Positions 17,763 to 24,982 of a stretch of DNA of 64,000 nt are shown piece by piece. Position 1 is the first letter of the stretch. Each line of letters opens with the position of its first letter. The DNA is taken from positions 62,001 to 126,000 of the forward strand of contig NZ_ANAH02000024.1 in assembly GCF_000335475.2 (NCBI RefSeq), given 5' to 3'. Source of the DNA: Cystobacter fuscus DSM 2262. Its GTDB lineage: Bacteria; Myxococcota; Myxococcia; Myxococcales; Myxococcaceae. The notes under the pieces were generated by a model. It was not told the origin of the DNA and searched no databases. It saw only the letters and a list, made by a program, of their open reading frames with translations. The position numbers and the translations under genes were made by a program.

Positions 17763-18920
17763 CTACCTCACGCGCAGCACCGTGAGCCCCTGCTCGGTGA
17801 GCGCGAGCACCATCGCGGGACGCAGGCCGTCGTCCACCATCAGTTGCAGCACGCGCTCACCCGCGACGCCCTCCACGCGCGCGAGCGTGCCATCCGGCGC
17901 GCGACGCCACAGGCCTCGGTCCTCGGTGCCCACCAGCAGCGCGCCGTCCGGGGTGGCGGCGAGCGCGCGAATGCGCTGGGTGGGCAGGCCCTCGAGCCGC
18001 TCGTACGCGCGCGGGGAGGGGGTGAGCCGCCAGACGCCGTACTTCGCGCTGCCCAGCCAGTAGGCGCCGTCCTTCGTCTGCACGAAGCCGCGCCACAGAT
18101 CCATGTCCTCCTGGCTCCCCAGCGCCTCCACGTAGGTGTCCAGCTTCCAGGGCACCTTCGCGAGGTCGTCCCAGTCGCCGAGCGAGGCGGGCGGGGTGAC
18201 GATGCCCACCTTCCACTCGTTGCCCACCAGCACGTCGCCGTCCTGTGCGAGCCCCACCGCGTAGGTGTACCCGATGCGCAGGGAGCCGCTCGCGTTCTTG
18301 AAGACGGGGTGGCGGTGCGCGTTGTAGTCGAGCCCGCGCACGCGCGTGACGCCGTGGTTGGTGCCCAGGTAGAGCTCGCCGCGAAAGGCCCCGCGCGCCA
18401 CACGCACGCAGGTGAGCACCGAGCGGTCCTCGTCGTAGTGCGGGTCGTTCGTGTTGCGGATGACCAGGTGCTGCTCCAGCGCCACGCCGCCGTCCGGCCG
18501 CAGGCGCACCACGTCCAGGTCGCCCTCGAGGAAGACGGGATCGTCCAGGTCGTCGCGACGCGGCTGCTCAAGGTCCTCGGCGAGGTAGCCCACGTAGGCG
18601 CGCCCCGCGCCGCCGCCGCACACCACGCTGGAGCGGAAGCCCTTGCCCGCCTGGCCCACGCCGGAGGTCCAGGTGGGCTGGCTGTCTCCGGGGCGCAGCA
18701 CGCCCACTCGCGCGCCGTCCAGGAGCCAGAGGTTGCCGCCCTCGTCCAGGCCCACCGACTGGGGCGTGCCCACGGCGAACTGCTTCGAGTAGTCGAGCAC
18801 CGCCTCCTGGCTCCAGGGCCCCGCACTGTCCACCGGCAGCGCGCCCTCGCCGCCGCCGTCCCCCTCGCCGCAGGCGCACAGCCACGCGCCCAGCAGCAGT
18901 CCCCACGCGCCCTCTCGCAT
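17763..18920 (-). CDS. Lipoprotein with predicted beta-propeller
   Basis: 385 residues. The signal ends LGAWLCAC (lipidated Cys17) and is followed by an acidic Gly-rich stretch. Repeats such as PQSVGLDEGGNLWLLDG, RIRALAATPDGALLVGTEDRGLWRR and YWLGSAKYGVWRL are characteristic of a two-component-regulator/NHL-type propeller. A strong ribosome site (GGGAGGGGAGGG) precedes the ATG. No enzyme motif was found. It lies 115 bases upstream of the amidohydrolase on the same strand and may share its promoter. It is probably an envelope binding or scaffold protein. Confidence 0.75.
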   Translation of the reverse strand: MREGAWGLLLGAWLCACGEGDGGGEGALPVDSAGPWSQEAVLDYSKQFAVGTPQSVGLDEGGNLWLLDGARVGVLRPGDSQPTWTSGVGQAGKGFRSSVVCGGGAGRAYVGYLAEDLEQPRRDDLDDPVFLEGDLDVVRLRPDGGVALEQHLVIRNTNDPHYDEDRSVLTCVRVARGAFRGELYLGTNHGVTRVRGLDYNAHRHPVFKNASGSLRIGYTYAVGLAQDGDVLVGNEWKVGIVTPPASLGDWDDLAKVPWKLDTYVEALGSQEDMDLWRGFVQTKDGAYWLGSAKYGVWRLTPSPRAYERLEGLPTQRIRALAATPDGALLVGTEDRGLWRRAPDGTLARVEGVAGERVLQLMVDDGLRPAMVLALTEQGLTVLRVR

Positions 18921-19012
18921 CCCTCCCCTCCCTTTCCGCGCGCAAGAGGGTCTGCACGCGGCGCCAGCGCGCCCAGGGAGGTGGAGGTAGGAGTTTCCAG
19001 CGCAGGACAGAC

Positions 19013-19090
19013 GCGTGATGATCGCGCGCGATCACCTCTTCGGCGAGACGGGCCACGTGCGCTTCGGCATCGGCTATCGCCACCGGCCCG
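19013..19090 (+). repeat. Dispersed repeat, copy C
   Basis: A 78-base copy of part of 7372-7467 (about 6 differences, mostly at third positions), just upstream of the rpn gene. Its frame runs open into the rpn frame, which makes an apparent N-terminal extension that I do not consider part of that protein. Confidence 0.8.
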
Positions 19091-19155
19091 AAGAAGGTGT
19101 CACAGGACTCGTTCCGGAGACATTGGCCCGCCGCATGCTTGGAGCGCGGCTCGCC

Positions 19156-20211
19156 ATGTCTGGACCGCATGACCTCTTCGCCCGCTACACCTTTGGCCAC
19201 CCCGAGCGGGCGGCGGCCGAACTGCGCGCCGTCCTGCCCCCGCATGTCGTCTCCGAGGTGGATTGGGCATCCTTGCGGCGAGAGCCCGGCAGCGTGGTGG
19301 ACCCGGAGCTACGCGAGACCGAGAGCGACCTGCTCTTCACGGCTCGACTGAACACGGGTCGCCCGCTGCTGCTGTACGTGCTGCTGGAGCATCAGTCCAC
19401 GGTGAACAGGTGGATGGCGCTGCGCATGCTGCGCTACGTGGTGCGCCAGGTGGAGCGCTGGCACCAAGAGCATCCGGAAAGTGCGCTGCTCCCCCTCGTC
19501 ATCCCACTCGTTATGTACCACGGGCCAGACGGAGCCTGGACGGCTCCGCGCCGGGTGGAAGACCTCTTCGACCTTCCGGATGGAGAGGAGGAACAGCGAG
19601 CGCGGTGGCGAGCGCTGGTGCCGCGCTTCGAATACCTCTTGGACGACCTGACCGCCGAGCGGGAGGAGGCGCTGAGGGCGCGCCCAGGCCCACCGCTGGC
19701 CCGGTTGGCCTGGCTGGTGCTGCGCTACGGGCGTACCGAGGAGCTGGCCCAGAAGTTGCCTGAGTGGGTGGCGCTCTTCACGCAGGTGCAGACAGCCCAC
19801 GAGGGGGCCGAACACCTGGTGGTGCTCATCCGCTACCTGCTGTGGATCGGGGACGCGGCCGTCCATGAAGCCACCGGGCGGGTGTTACATTCGGTGCTGG
19901 ATGAGCAACGAGCGGAGGAGCTGATGCGGAGCTATGGCGAGGAACTCATCGAGCGTGGTCGCCAACAAGGTCTGACGAAGGGCCGGGAAGAGGGCCGGGA
20001 AGAGGGCCGGGAAGAGGGCCGGGAAGAGGGTCTGATCCGAGGGCGTGCCGAGTACGTCCTGCGGGTTCTCGCCACGCGGGGTCTGTACGTCGACGAAGCG
20101 GCCCGGCAGCGCATCCTCACCTGCACGGAGCTGGCGACCCTCGACCGCTGGTTCGATCGGGCCCTGAACGCCACGACCCTCGCCGACGTGCTGGACGACC
20201 TGACGCAGTAG
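19156..20211 (+). CDS. Rpn/YhgA-family PD-(D/E)XK nuclease (recombination-promoting, transposase-like)
   Basis: 351 residues. The opening MSGPHDLFARYTFGHPE is diagnostic of the Rpn family (PF04754). The nuclease core has Asp58 (ESDLLF) and Glu78-x-Gln80 (LLEHQS), the PD-(D/E)XK residues. The C-terminal third is helical and contains four exact GREE repeats before GLIRGRAEYVLRVL. I start at 19156; the open frame upstream comes from the dispersed repeat. Rpn proteins are DNA endonucleases. In Escherichia coli the 3' part of rpn genes also yields a small inhibitor from an internal start, and a matching start exists here at 19924. A transposase relic follows. Confidence 0.9.
   Translation: MSGPHDLFARYTFGHPERAAAELRAVLPPHVVSEVDWASLRREPGSVVDPELRETESDLLFTARLNTGRPLLLYVLLEHQSTVNRWMALRMLRYVVRQVERWHQEHPESALLPLVIPLVMYHGPDGAWTAPRRVEDLFDLPDGEEEQRARWRALVPRFEYLLDDLTAEREEALRARPGPPLARLAWLVLRYGRTEELAQKLPEWVALFTQVQTAHEGAEHLVVLIRYLLWIGDAAVHEATGRVLHSVLDEQRAEELMRSYGEELIERGRQQGLTKGREEGREEGREEGREEGLIRGRAEYVLRVLATRGLYVDEAARQRILTCTELATLDRWFDRALNATTLADVLDDLTQ
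19924..20211 (+). CDS. Candidate intragenic small Rpn protein (RpnS-like antitoxin)
   Basis: An in-frame ATG inside the rpn gene is preceded by GGAGGAG five bases upstream, a much better ribosome site than the one before the full-length start. It would give a 95-residue protein consisting of the four GREE repeats and the helical C-terminal domain without the nuclease. Known RpnS proteins arise in this way and neutralise the full-length toxin. Here the idea rests only on the start signal, the frame and the family precedent. Confidence 0.5.
   Translation: MRSYGEELIERGRQQGLTKGREEGREEGREEGREEGLIRGRAEYVLRVLATRGLYVDEAARQRILTCTELATLDRWFDRALNATTLADVLDDLTQ
19981..20028 (+). repeat. Four perfect 12-base tandem repeats in rpn
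   Basis: The unit GGCCGGGAAGAG occurs four times without change and codes for GREE each time. Copy number could vary by slippage in steps of four residues without a frameshift. Confidence 0.95.
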
Positions 20212-20212
20212 A

Positions 20213-20436
20213 GTTCTCAATCCGCTCACCGGCCACCGTGTCGTTCTCCAGCGCCCCTCTCTGCGTCAGGAGGACTTCCAGGCCTTCCTCCAACTGTTGC
20301 GAGCGCACCATCCCGGGCGCCCCCTCTTCCTGCTTCTGGACAAGGCCGGCTGTCCCACCGCCGTTCGTTCTCTGCAACTGGCTACGTGCTTCACGCGTGG
20401 GCACTCATGGCTCAGGCCCAACCAACTCGTGTAAAC
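20213..20436 (+). pseudogene. IS630-type transposase remnant
   Basis: The frame from 20216 reads LNPLTGHRVVLQRPSLRQED, FQAFLQLLRAHHPGRPLFLL and LDKAGCPTAVRSLQLA, then diverges and stops at 20434. This resembles the DDE core of IS630-like transposases around the second catalytic Asp (LLLDKAxCH). The His after Cys is Pro here, and both ends of the gene are missing. No inverted repeats or start codon are present. It is a dead remnant of an insertion element. Confidence 0.6.
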
Positions 20437-20477
20437 TCGTATCAGGCAGAAATACCTGCCCAAAAGGAACTCCAACG

Positions 20478-20756
20478 ATGCTGCGAAACACCCTTGTTCT
20501 GCTGGCGATGTCCTTGTCCCTGATGGCGTGTGGCATGAGCCAGGAGGAGCTCGAGACGCCGGCCGCCGCCGAGGCCCCCGCCGCGAATGTCGAGACGCGG
20601 GAGCAGAACCTCTGTGAGCCGGGCCCGTCCTCGAACTGGTGTGAGAACGTCGCGGGCAAGGCCTGCTCGACCACCGTCAGCCGTCGCTGCTACCTCCCCA
20701 ACTACTGCGAGTGGCTCTATTGCCGGTGCATCGGCGGCACCTGGCAGTGTGAGTAG
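20478..20756 (+). CDS. Small cysteine-rich lipoprotein
   Basis: 92 residues. The signal peptide ends in LSLMAC (lipidated Cys18). An acidic Ala/Glu linker follows, then a compact C-terminal domain of about 45 residues with eight Cys (LCEPG, WCENV, ACSTT, RCYLP, YCEWLYCRC, WQCE). The ATG at 20478 has AAAAGGAAC upstream. No family was recognised. Similar short Cys-rich lipoproteins are common in myxobacteria. The domain is probably disulfide-bonded on the cell surface or in the periplasm. Confidence 0.75.
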   Translation: MLRNTLVLLAMSLSLMACGMSQEELETPAAAEAPAANVETREQNLCEPGPSSNWCENVAGKACSTTVSRRCYLPNYCEWLYCRCIGGTWQCE

Positions 20757-20885
20757 GCTTCAGGCCAGACCTCACGCGGAGTCGAGCCGGCGGGGGCAAG
20801 GCCCCCCCCCCGCGGAGCCCGCCCGGACCGCGACCTGCTCCGAGGCGCCGTGCAGCTCAAGTTCTTCGACACCCTCTCGGAGGTG
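20757..20885. other. Short convergent gap with a C homopolymer
   Basis: The gap between convergent genes holds a run of about ten C residues near 20803. No clear terminator is visible. Confidence 0.4.
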
Positions 20886-23800
20886 TCATTGCGCGACGAA
20901 GCGCCAGGTTCCAGGGGTGACGTTGAACTTGATGTACGCGCTGTCGGCGCCAGCCTGGCTGACCCCGGCTGCCCCATCCACGAACTGCCCCTGGCGCCAC
21001 ACCGTGACACCGTTGACGCTGACCGACGTCCAGGGCTGCTTGCTGGGGATGCCCACCAGGGCCTGCGTGCCGGCCGGTGACGTCAGGTTCAGCACGTAGC
21101 TGCCAGCCGACAGGGTATGCGCCACCGTGATGGACCCCCGCGGCGACGGCACCGTCGCGGACACCGAGGTGAGGGTGCCGAGCAGCGGCGTGACCTGGTA
21201 CGAGGTCCATCCCGGCGCGGTGGGCCTGACCCCGGCCACGAAGGCGCCGAGGAGGTAGGCGGGGCTCGCCGCCCAGGCGTGGTTGTTCGTGTCTTCCGAG
21301 CTCCCCATTCGCTCCCACATGGTCTGCGACCACGAGTCGATGTCCGGCTGGTAGTAGCTCAGCATGCGGTTGATGGCCTCGGTGTCGCTTCCCGCCTGGA
21401 ACATGGCCTCCTCGATGAACCGCTCCTGGTACGGGCTGGCGTTCACCTTCGTCCTCAGCACTTGCAGGACCCCGGGAAGCCGGGAGGCATCCGCCGTGCC
21501 GGCGAGGATGGCCCAGGCGCTGGAGCGGTCATCGATGGTTCTCGACTGCACTCCGTTCAGGAGGCCGAAGACGTACGCGTTGGAGCCGCTGCTCCAGAAG
21601 TACTGGTTGAAGCGCGCCCTCACCGCGTCTTGCAGTGACTGGTAATAGCTCACGTCGGAGCTGTTCCCAGTCGCCTGTGCGAGCAGCTTGCCGGTCTCCA
21701 GGAGCCGGACGAACAGGCCGTTGGCGACCGTGTTGGCGCTCCCGGTCTGCACGTCGAGGTTGGAGCCCCAGTCGATCCAATTCCAGACTCCGCTGCGCAG
21801 CACCAGCAGGCCGTCAGTGTTCCGGGCCGTCGCCACGTACTGTTTGATGAAGGTCGCGACCTTCGGGTAGAGCTCGGCCACCAGCGCCCGATCGCCGGTG
21901 TACAGGTAGTACAGCCCGAGCGCGTCGACGGCCGCCATGTTCTGGTCCGGGAGATGGAAGAGCGTCCCCGGCGCGGTGGTGTACAGCGAGCCGTCGGCCT
22001 TCTGGGTGTTGAAGAGCTCACGGAACCCCTTCTTCGCGAGCAGCGCGGCCCGGTCGTCGTACAGGTAGAACGAGTAGAGGATCTGCTCCGCGACGTCGCC
22101 CCACCACTGGCCGCGTTCCCGATCCGGGCAGTCATAGAACTGGTCGCGCATGCACACGTAGGACGTGTTCCGGCTCTTGGCCCAGAGCGTGTTCAGGCGC
22201 GGGTTGCTGCTCGAGAAGCTGCCGATCGGCTCGGTGTTGTAGCCGAGCGGCCGGTACTTGAGCTCCAGGAGCTGCACCGGGCCGGTGACGTTCGTGAACG
22301 AGTACTCGACGCTGTGCTTGGACCAGAGCTGTCCGTTCGTGTTCTGCCACTGATACGTCGTGTACTCCTGGACTCCCCCCCGGGTGACATACTGCTCCTG
22401 GTAGTATTTGTTCATCCGGAGGGTGATGGTGACCCCGGCCGGCGCGTTCACCTTCAAATAGGCATTCACCTGGAGGTTGTTGCCCACGTCGGCCGTGAAG
22501 GTGGTGTTGGACGACAGCGACGTCGGGAGGCTCGCCTGGTTGGTGTATGGCGTCAGCCCCGAGTTCTTCAGCATCGGGATGGTGCGATGGACGAGCCTGT
22601 TCCAGGGCGCGGAAGGCGGCGTGCCCCGAGGCGTGGCGGACGACCAGATGCGGTCGTCGTACGAGAGCGCGGTCCAGTCCCCCGGCTCATTGCGCGCATC
22701 GTAGACCACCGGGTACTCGACCCACTTGATGTCCTGCCACTGCTGTTGCTGCCCGGTCCGGGCGAACGACGGGTGCTTCGCCACCTTCCACGTGCCGTCC
22801 GAGACGATCTTCGCGGGCGTCGCACCCGTCAGGGCGGCCTCGAAGAGAAACCCGCCGTCGCTCGTCATCTTCTGCGAGTAGCCCTCGAGCCCGCCCTTGT
22901 ACCAGACGAGCGCGGCGATGACGTTGTCACCGGCGTTCAGGTAGGGGGCGATGTCCAGCGCGTCGTAGTAGGTGTTCGTGAGGTCCGGCCGCAGGTCGAG
23001 CCCGCCATCGGGGACCACGAGCTGTCCGTTGATGTACAGCCAGTACTTGTTCTCCGCCGCGAGCCGGACGGAGGCGCTGGTCGGCTTCTGCGAGAGCGTG
23101 ACCTTCTTGCGCAGGCGCATCCAGGTGTTGTTCGGACGATCCTGGGGCAGCCAGATCCACTGCGCGCTCCAGTCGCCCGTTCCGGCGCTGGCCGCCCGGT
23201 AGTAACCCGCCTTGGTCTGGTTGGGCGCCGGATCGCCGAAGTCCGGGTTGTCGAACCTGACCGTTCCGGAGACCCCGTACTTGTAGGCGAAGCCGCCGTT
23301 GGCACCGTAGGCCACGTCCACGGGCTGGGTGAACGAGCAGGTCCCGCGCTCGTCCGCGCACCACGTGAACCCGGCCGGGCCGTTGCGCGTGGCGGAGACC
23401 CGGTAGTACGCCGACTTCGGGACGTTCGAGATGGGGTCGCCGAAAGTGGCGTTGTCGGCGGTGATCGCCCCGCTGACGCCAGACTTGTAGAAGAAGCTGC
23501 CGTTCGCGCCATACGCCACGTCCGAGGTCGCGCTCAGCTTGCACGTCTCGTTCTCGTCGGCGCACCAGGTGTATCCGGCGGGACCCCCGGAGTTCCGGTA
23601 GTAGGCGGCCTTGACCGACCCGAAGATCGGATCGCCGAAGTTGTCGGTGCTCGCGACGACATTGCCCGTGACACCACATTTGTAATTGAACAGGCCGTGC
23701 GCCCCGAAGGCGACATCCACGCCGCGACTGAAGGAGCACGTGCTCCCCTCGTCTCCGCACTTCGTGTAGCCCGCCGGACCCCCCGCGCTCCGGTAGTAGC

Positions 23801-24155
23801 CGGACTTCGCGACGTTGGGGCTGGGATCGCCATTGAAGGTCGTGCTGTTGAAGGTGATGGAGCCCGTGACGCCATCCCGGTACAGGTAGCTGCCTTTGGC
23901 GCCGTAGGCCACGTCCACGGGCTGGGTGAAGGTGCAGGTGCCGTTCTCGTCCGCGCACTTCGTGTATCCCGCCGGACCGCCACCAGAGACCCCCGACTCC
24001 GCCACCAGGTTGAGGCAGTTCCCGGCGGCGAGCATGGCCTCCTCTCGCGCGAGCGGCACGTCAGGTTCAACGTTGCCGCCGCAGGCCGCCACGACCACGA
24101 GCGCCACGAGGGGGATGGTCGCCACGAAACGCGAGGGGACCCAATGAGACTGCAT
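20886..24155 (-). CDS. Alpha-L-rhamnosidase (GH78) lipoprotein with four N-terminal repeats
   Basis: 1089 residues. A lipoprotein signal (VALVVVAAC, Cys25) is followed by four tandem repeats of about 63 residues at roughly 59-122, 125-187, 190-252 and 258-320. Each carries PAGYTxCADE, a second Cys, V(A)YGAxG and FGDP...K..YYR, the pattern of a sugar-binding-like module found on bacterial glycosidases. GH78 accessory beta domains follow (WIWLPQ, WLYINGQLV), then the (alpha/alpha)6 catalytic barrel with YDCPDRERGQWWGDV, and a C-terminal beta domain. GGAGGCACC directly precedes the ATG at 24155. It releases terminal L-rhamnose from plant or bacterial glycans at the cell surface. It is monocistronic. 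Confidence 0.9.
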   Translation of the reverse strand: MQSHWVPSRFVATIPLVALVVVAACGGNVEPDVPLAREEAMLAAGNCLNLVAESGVSGGGPAGYTKCADENGTCTFTQPVDVAYGAKGSYLYRDGVTGSITFNSTTFNGDPSPNVAKSGYYRSAGGPAGYTKCGDEGSTCSFSRGVDVAFGAHGLFNYKCGVTGNVVASTDNFGDPIFGSVKAAYYRNSGGPAGYTWCADENETCKLSATSDVAYGANGSFFYKSGVSGAITADNATFGDPISNVPKSAYYRVSATRNGPAGFTWCADERGTCSFTQPVDVAYGANGGFAYKYGVSGTVRFDNPDFGDPAPNQTKAGYYRAASAGTGDWSAQWIWLPQDRPNNTWMRLRKKVTLSQKPTSASVRLAAENKYWLYINGQLVVPDGGLDLRPDLTNTYYDALDIAPYLNAGDNVIAALVWYKGGLEGYSQKMTSDGGFLFEAALTGATPAKIVSDGTWKVAKHPSFARTGQQQQWQDIKWVEYPVVYDARNEPGDWTALSYDDRIWSSATPRGTPPSAPWNRLVHRTIPMLKNSGLTPYTNQASLPTSLSSNTTFTADVGNNLQVNAYLKVNAPAGVTITLRMNKYYQEQYVTRGGVQEYTTYQWQNTNGQLWSKHSVEYSFTNVTGPVQLLELKYRPLGYNTEPIGSFSSSNPRLNTLWAKSRNTSYVCMRDQFYDCPDRERGQWWGDVAEQILYSFYLYDDRAALLAKKGFRELFNTQKADGSLYTTAPGTLFHLPDQNMAAVDALGLYYLYTGDRALVAELYPKVATFIKQYVATARNTDGLLVLRSGVWNWIDWGSNLDVQTGSANTVANGLFVRLLETGKLLAQATGNSSDVSYYQSLQDAVRARFNQYFWSSGSNAYVFGLLNGVQSRTIDDRSSAWAILAGTADASRLPGVLQVLRTKVNASPYQERFIEEAMFQAGSDTEAINRMLSYYQPDIDSWSQTMWERMGSSEDTNNHAWAASPAYLLGAFVAGVRPTAPGWTSYQVTPLLGTLTSVSATVPSPRGSITVAHTLSAGSYVLNLTSPAGTQALVGIPSKQPWTSVSVNGVTVWRQGQFVDGAAGVSQAGADSAYIKFNVTPGTWRFVAQ

Positions 24156-24231
24156 GGTGCCTCCGGGAAAGTGCGCGGTGAACCAGGCCACCACACGGAC
24201 CGTGCACCATTGACGAATGGGCGGGGAAAAC

Positions 24232-24672
24232 TCAAGCCGAAATAAGTGCTTTCCAAGAATTAACCGACAAAGTCGACCAACCCATGGCTCGTCCCCGTGT
24301 CTCCTTCGTCCAGACGGGATGGGCATCCCCATCAGGGGATTCTGGTCTCATCCACCGCCGGGTCTGCTCGACGCGCGCATGGTGCCAGTGGTGCAACTCG
24401 GGTGCGCCGAAGAGTAAGCCCAGTAGGCCCAGCGGCAGCCGCACATTGGAGTGGATGAAGATGGCCCACATCCCCCGGAAGGCGGCCACCATGGTCAGTG
24501 GCCCCAACGGGATGCCCAGCACGAAGGCCGGCAGGTTACACACCCACTGCGTGGTGAGCCCATCCAGCGGGTGCTCGCGATGTGCCGCCACCCAGTCCAG
24601 GTGCTCCACCGAGTGGTGCACGGCATGGAAGCGCCAGACGGTGCCCAGCACGATCAGGGTCGTGCCCGCTGT
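24232..24672 (-). pseudogene. Truncated sterol desaturase/fatty acid hydroxylase family gene
   Basis: The frame contains WRFHAVHHSVEHLDWVA and APELHHWHHARVEQT, two of the His clusters of the di-iron hydroxylase superfamily. The normal N-terminal membrane part with the first His box is absent. An in-frame TGA lies at 24673-24675, and upstream sequence does not fit the family. A GTG at 24651 could open only a fragment. The C-terminus also becomes unlike the family after RRWMRPE. This is best read as a decaying gene. Confidence 0.65.
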
Positions 24673-24852
24673 TCAGCACCACGATGCTACCGCGCTGCCG
24701 ATGGCGAGCCCCCTGAGCACCTTGATTGCCACGTTCCTGGCCATGCCGCGAATTGCTCCTTGAATCACGGAAGCCAGCGGCCCGCTGAGCGCTGGCTTCG
24801 TACGGGCTCGTCGGATGTTGATGCCCTGGAGTGGAATATAGGACGAAGCCCT
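24673..24852. other. Non-coding or degenerate stretch upstream of the desaturase remnant
   Basis: The reverse frame is open (about 68 codons) and may be the eroded upstream part of the desaturase remnant, but it shows no family motif. Confidence 0.3.
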
Positions 24853-24918
24853 CACCGATAGGATGGTGGAGAGTCCCACCGAAACTTCGGTGTCGATGGT
24901 TCCACCGATATTTCGGTG
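24853..24918. promoter_or_regulatory. Three operator-like 16-base palindromes
   Basis: CACCGATAGGATGGTG (24853-24868), CACCGAAACTTCGGTG (24877-24892) and CACCGATATTTCGGTG (24903-24918) share CACCGA....TCGGTG symmetry. Centres are 24 and 26 bases apart. This spacing is typical of repressor sites on DNA, but no regulator gene is adjacent. Confidence 0.55.
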
Positions 24919-24982
24919 AGGCCCGAGGGAGGGGGGTTCAGCACGGTGAAGAGGGCGACGCGCTTCCAGGGAGGAGCGTCAC

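Noticed and set aside
19015-19155. N-terminal extension of the Rpn protein
   Set aside because: The extension comes from the dispersed repeat copy C; family homologues begin near MSGPHDLF at 19156.
19981-20028. Tandem 12-base repeats as a CRISPR array or minisatellite
   Set aside because: Units are contiguous without spacers, coding and in frame, so they are a protein repeat and not CRISPR.
20803-20815. C homopolymer as a phase-variation tract
   Set aside because: It lies between the stop codons of convergent genes, so slippage there would not change any reading frame.
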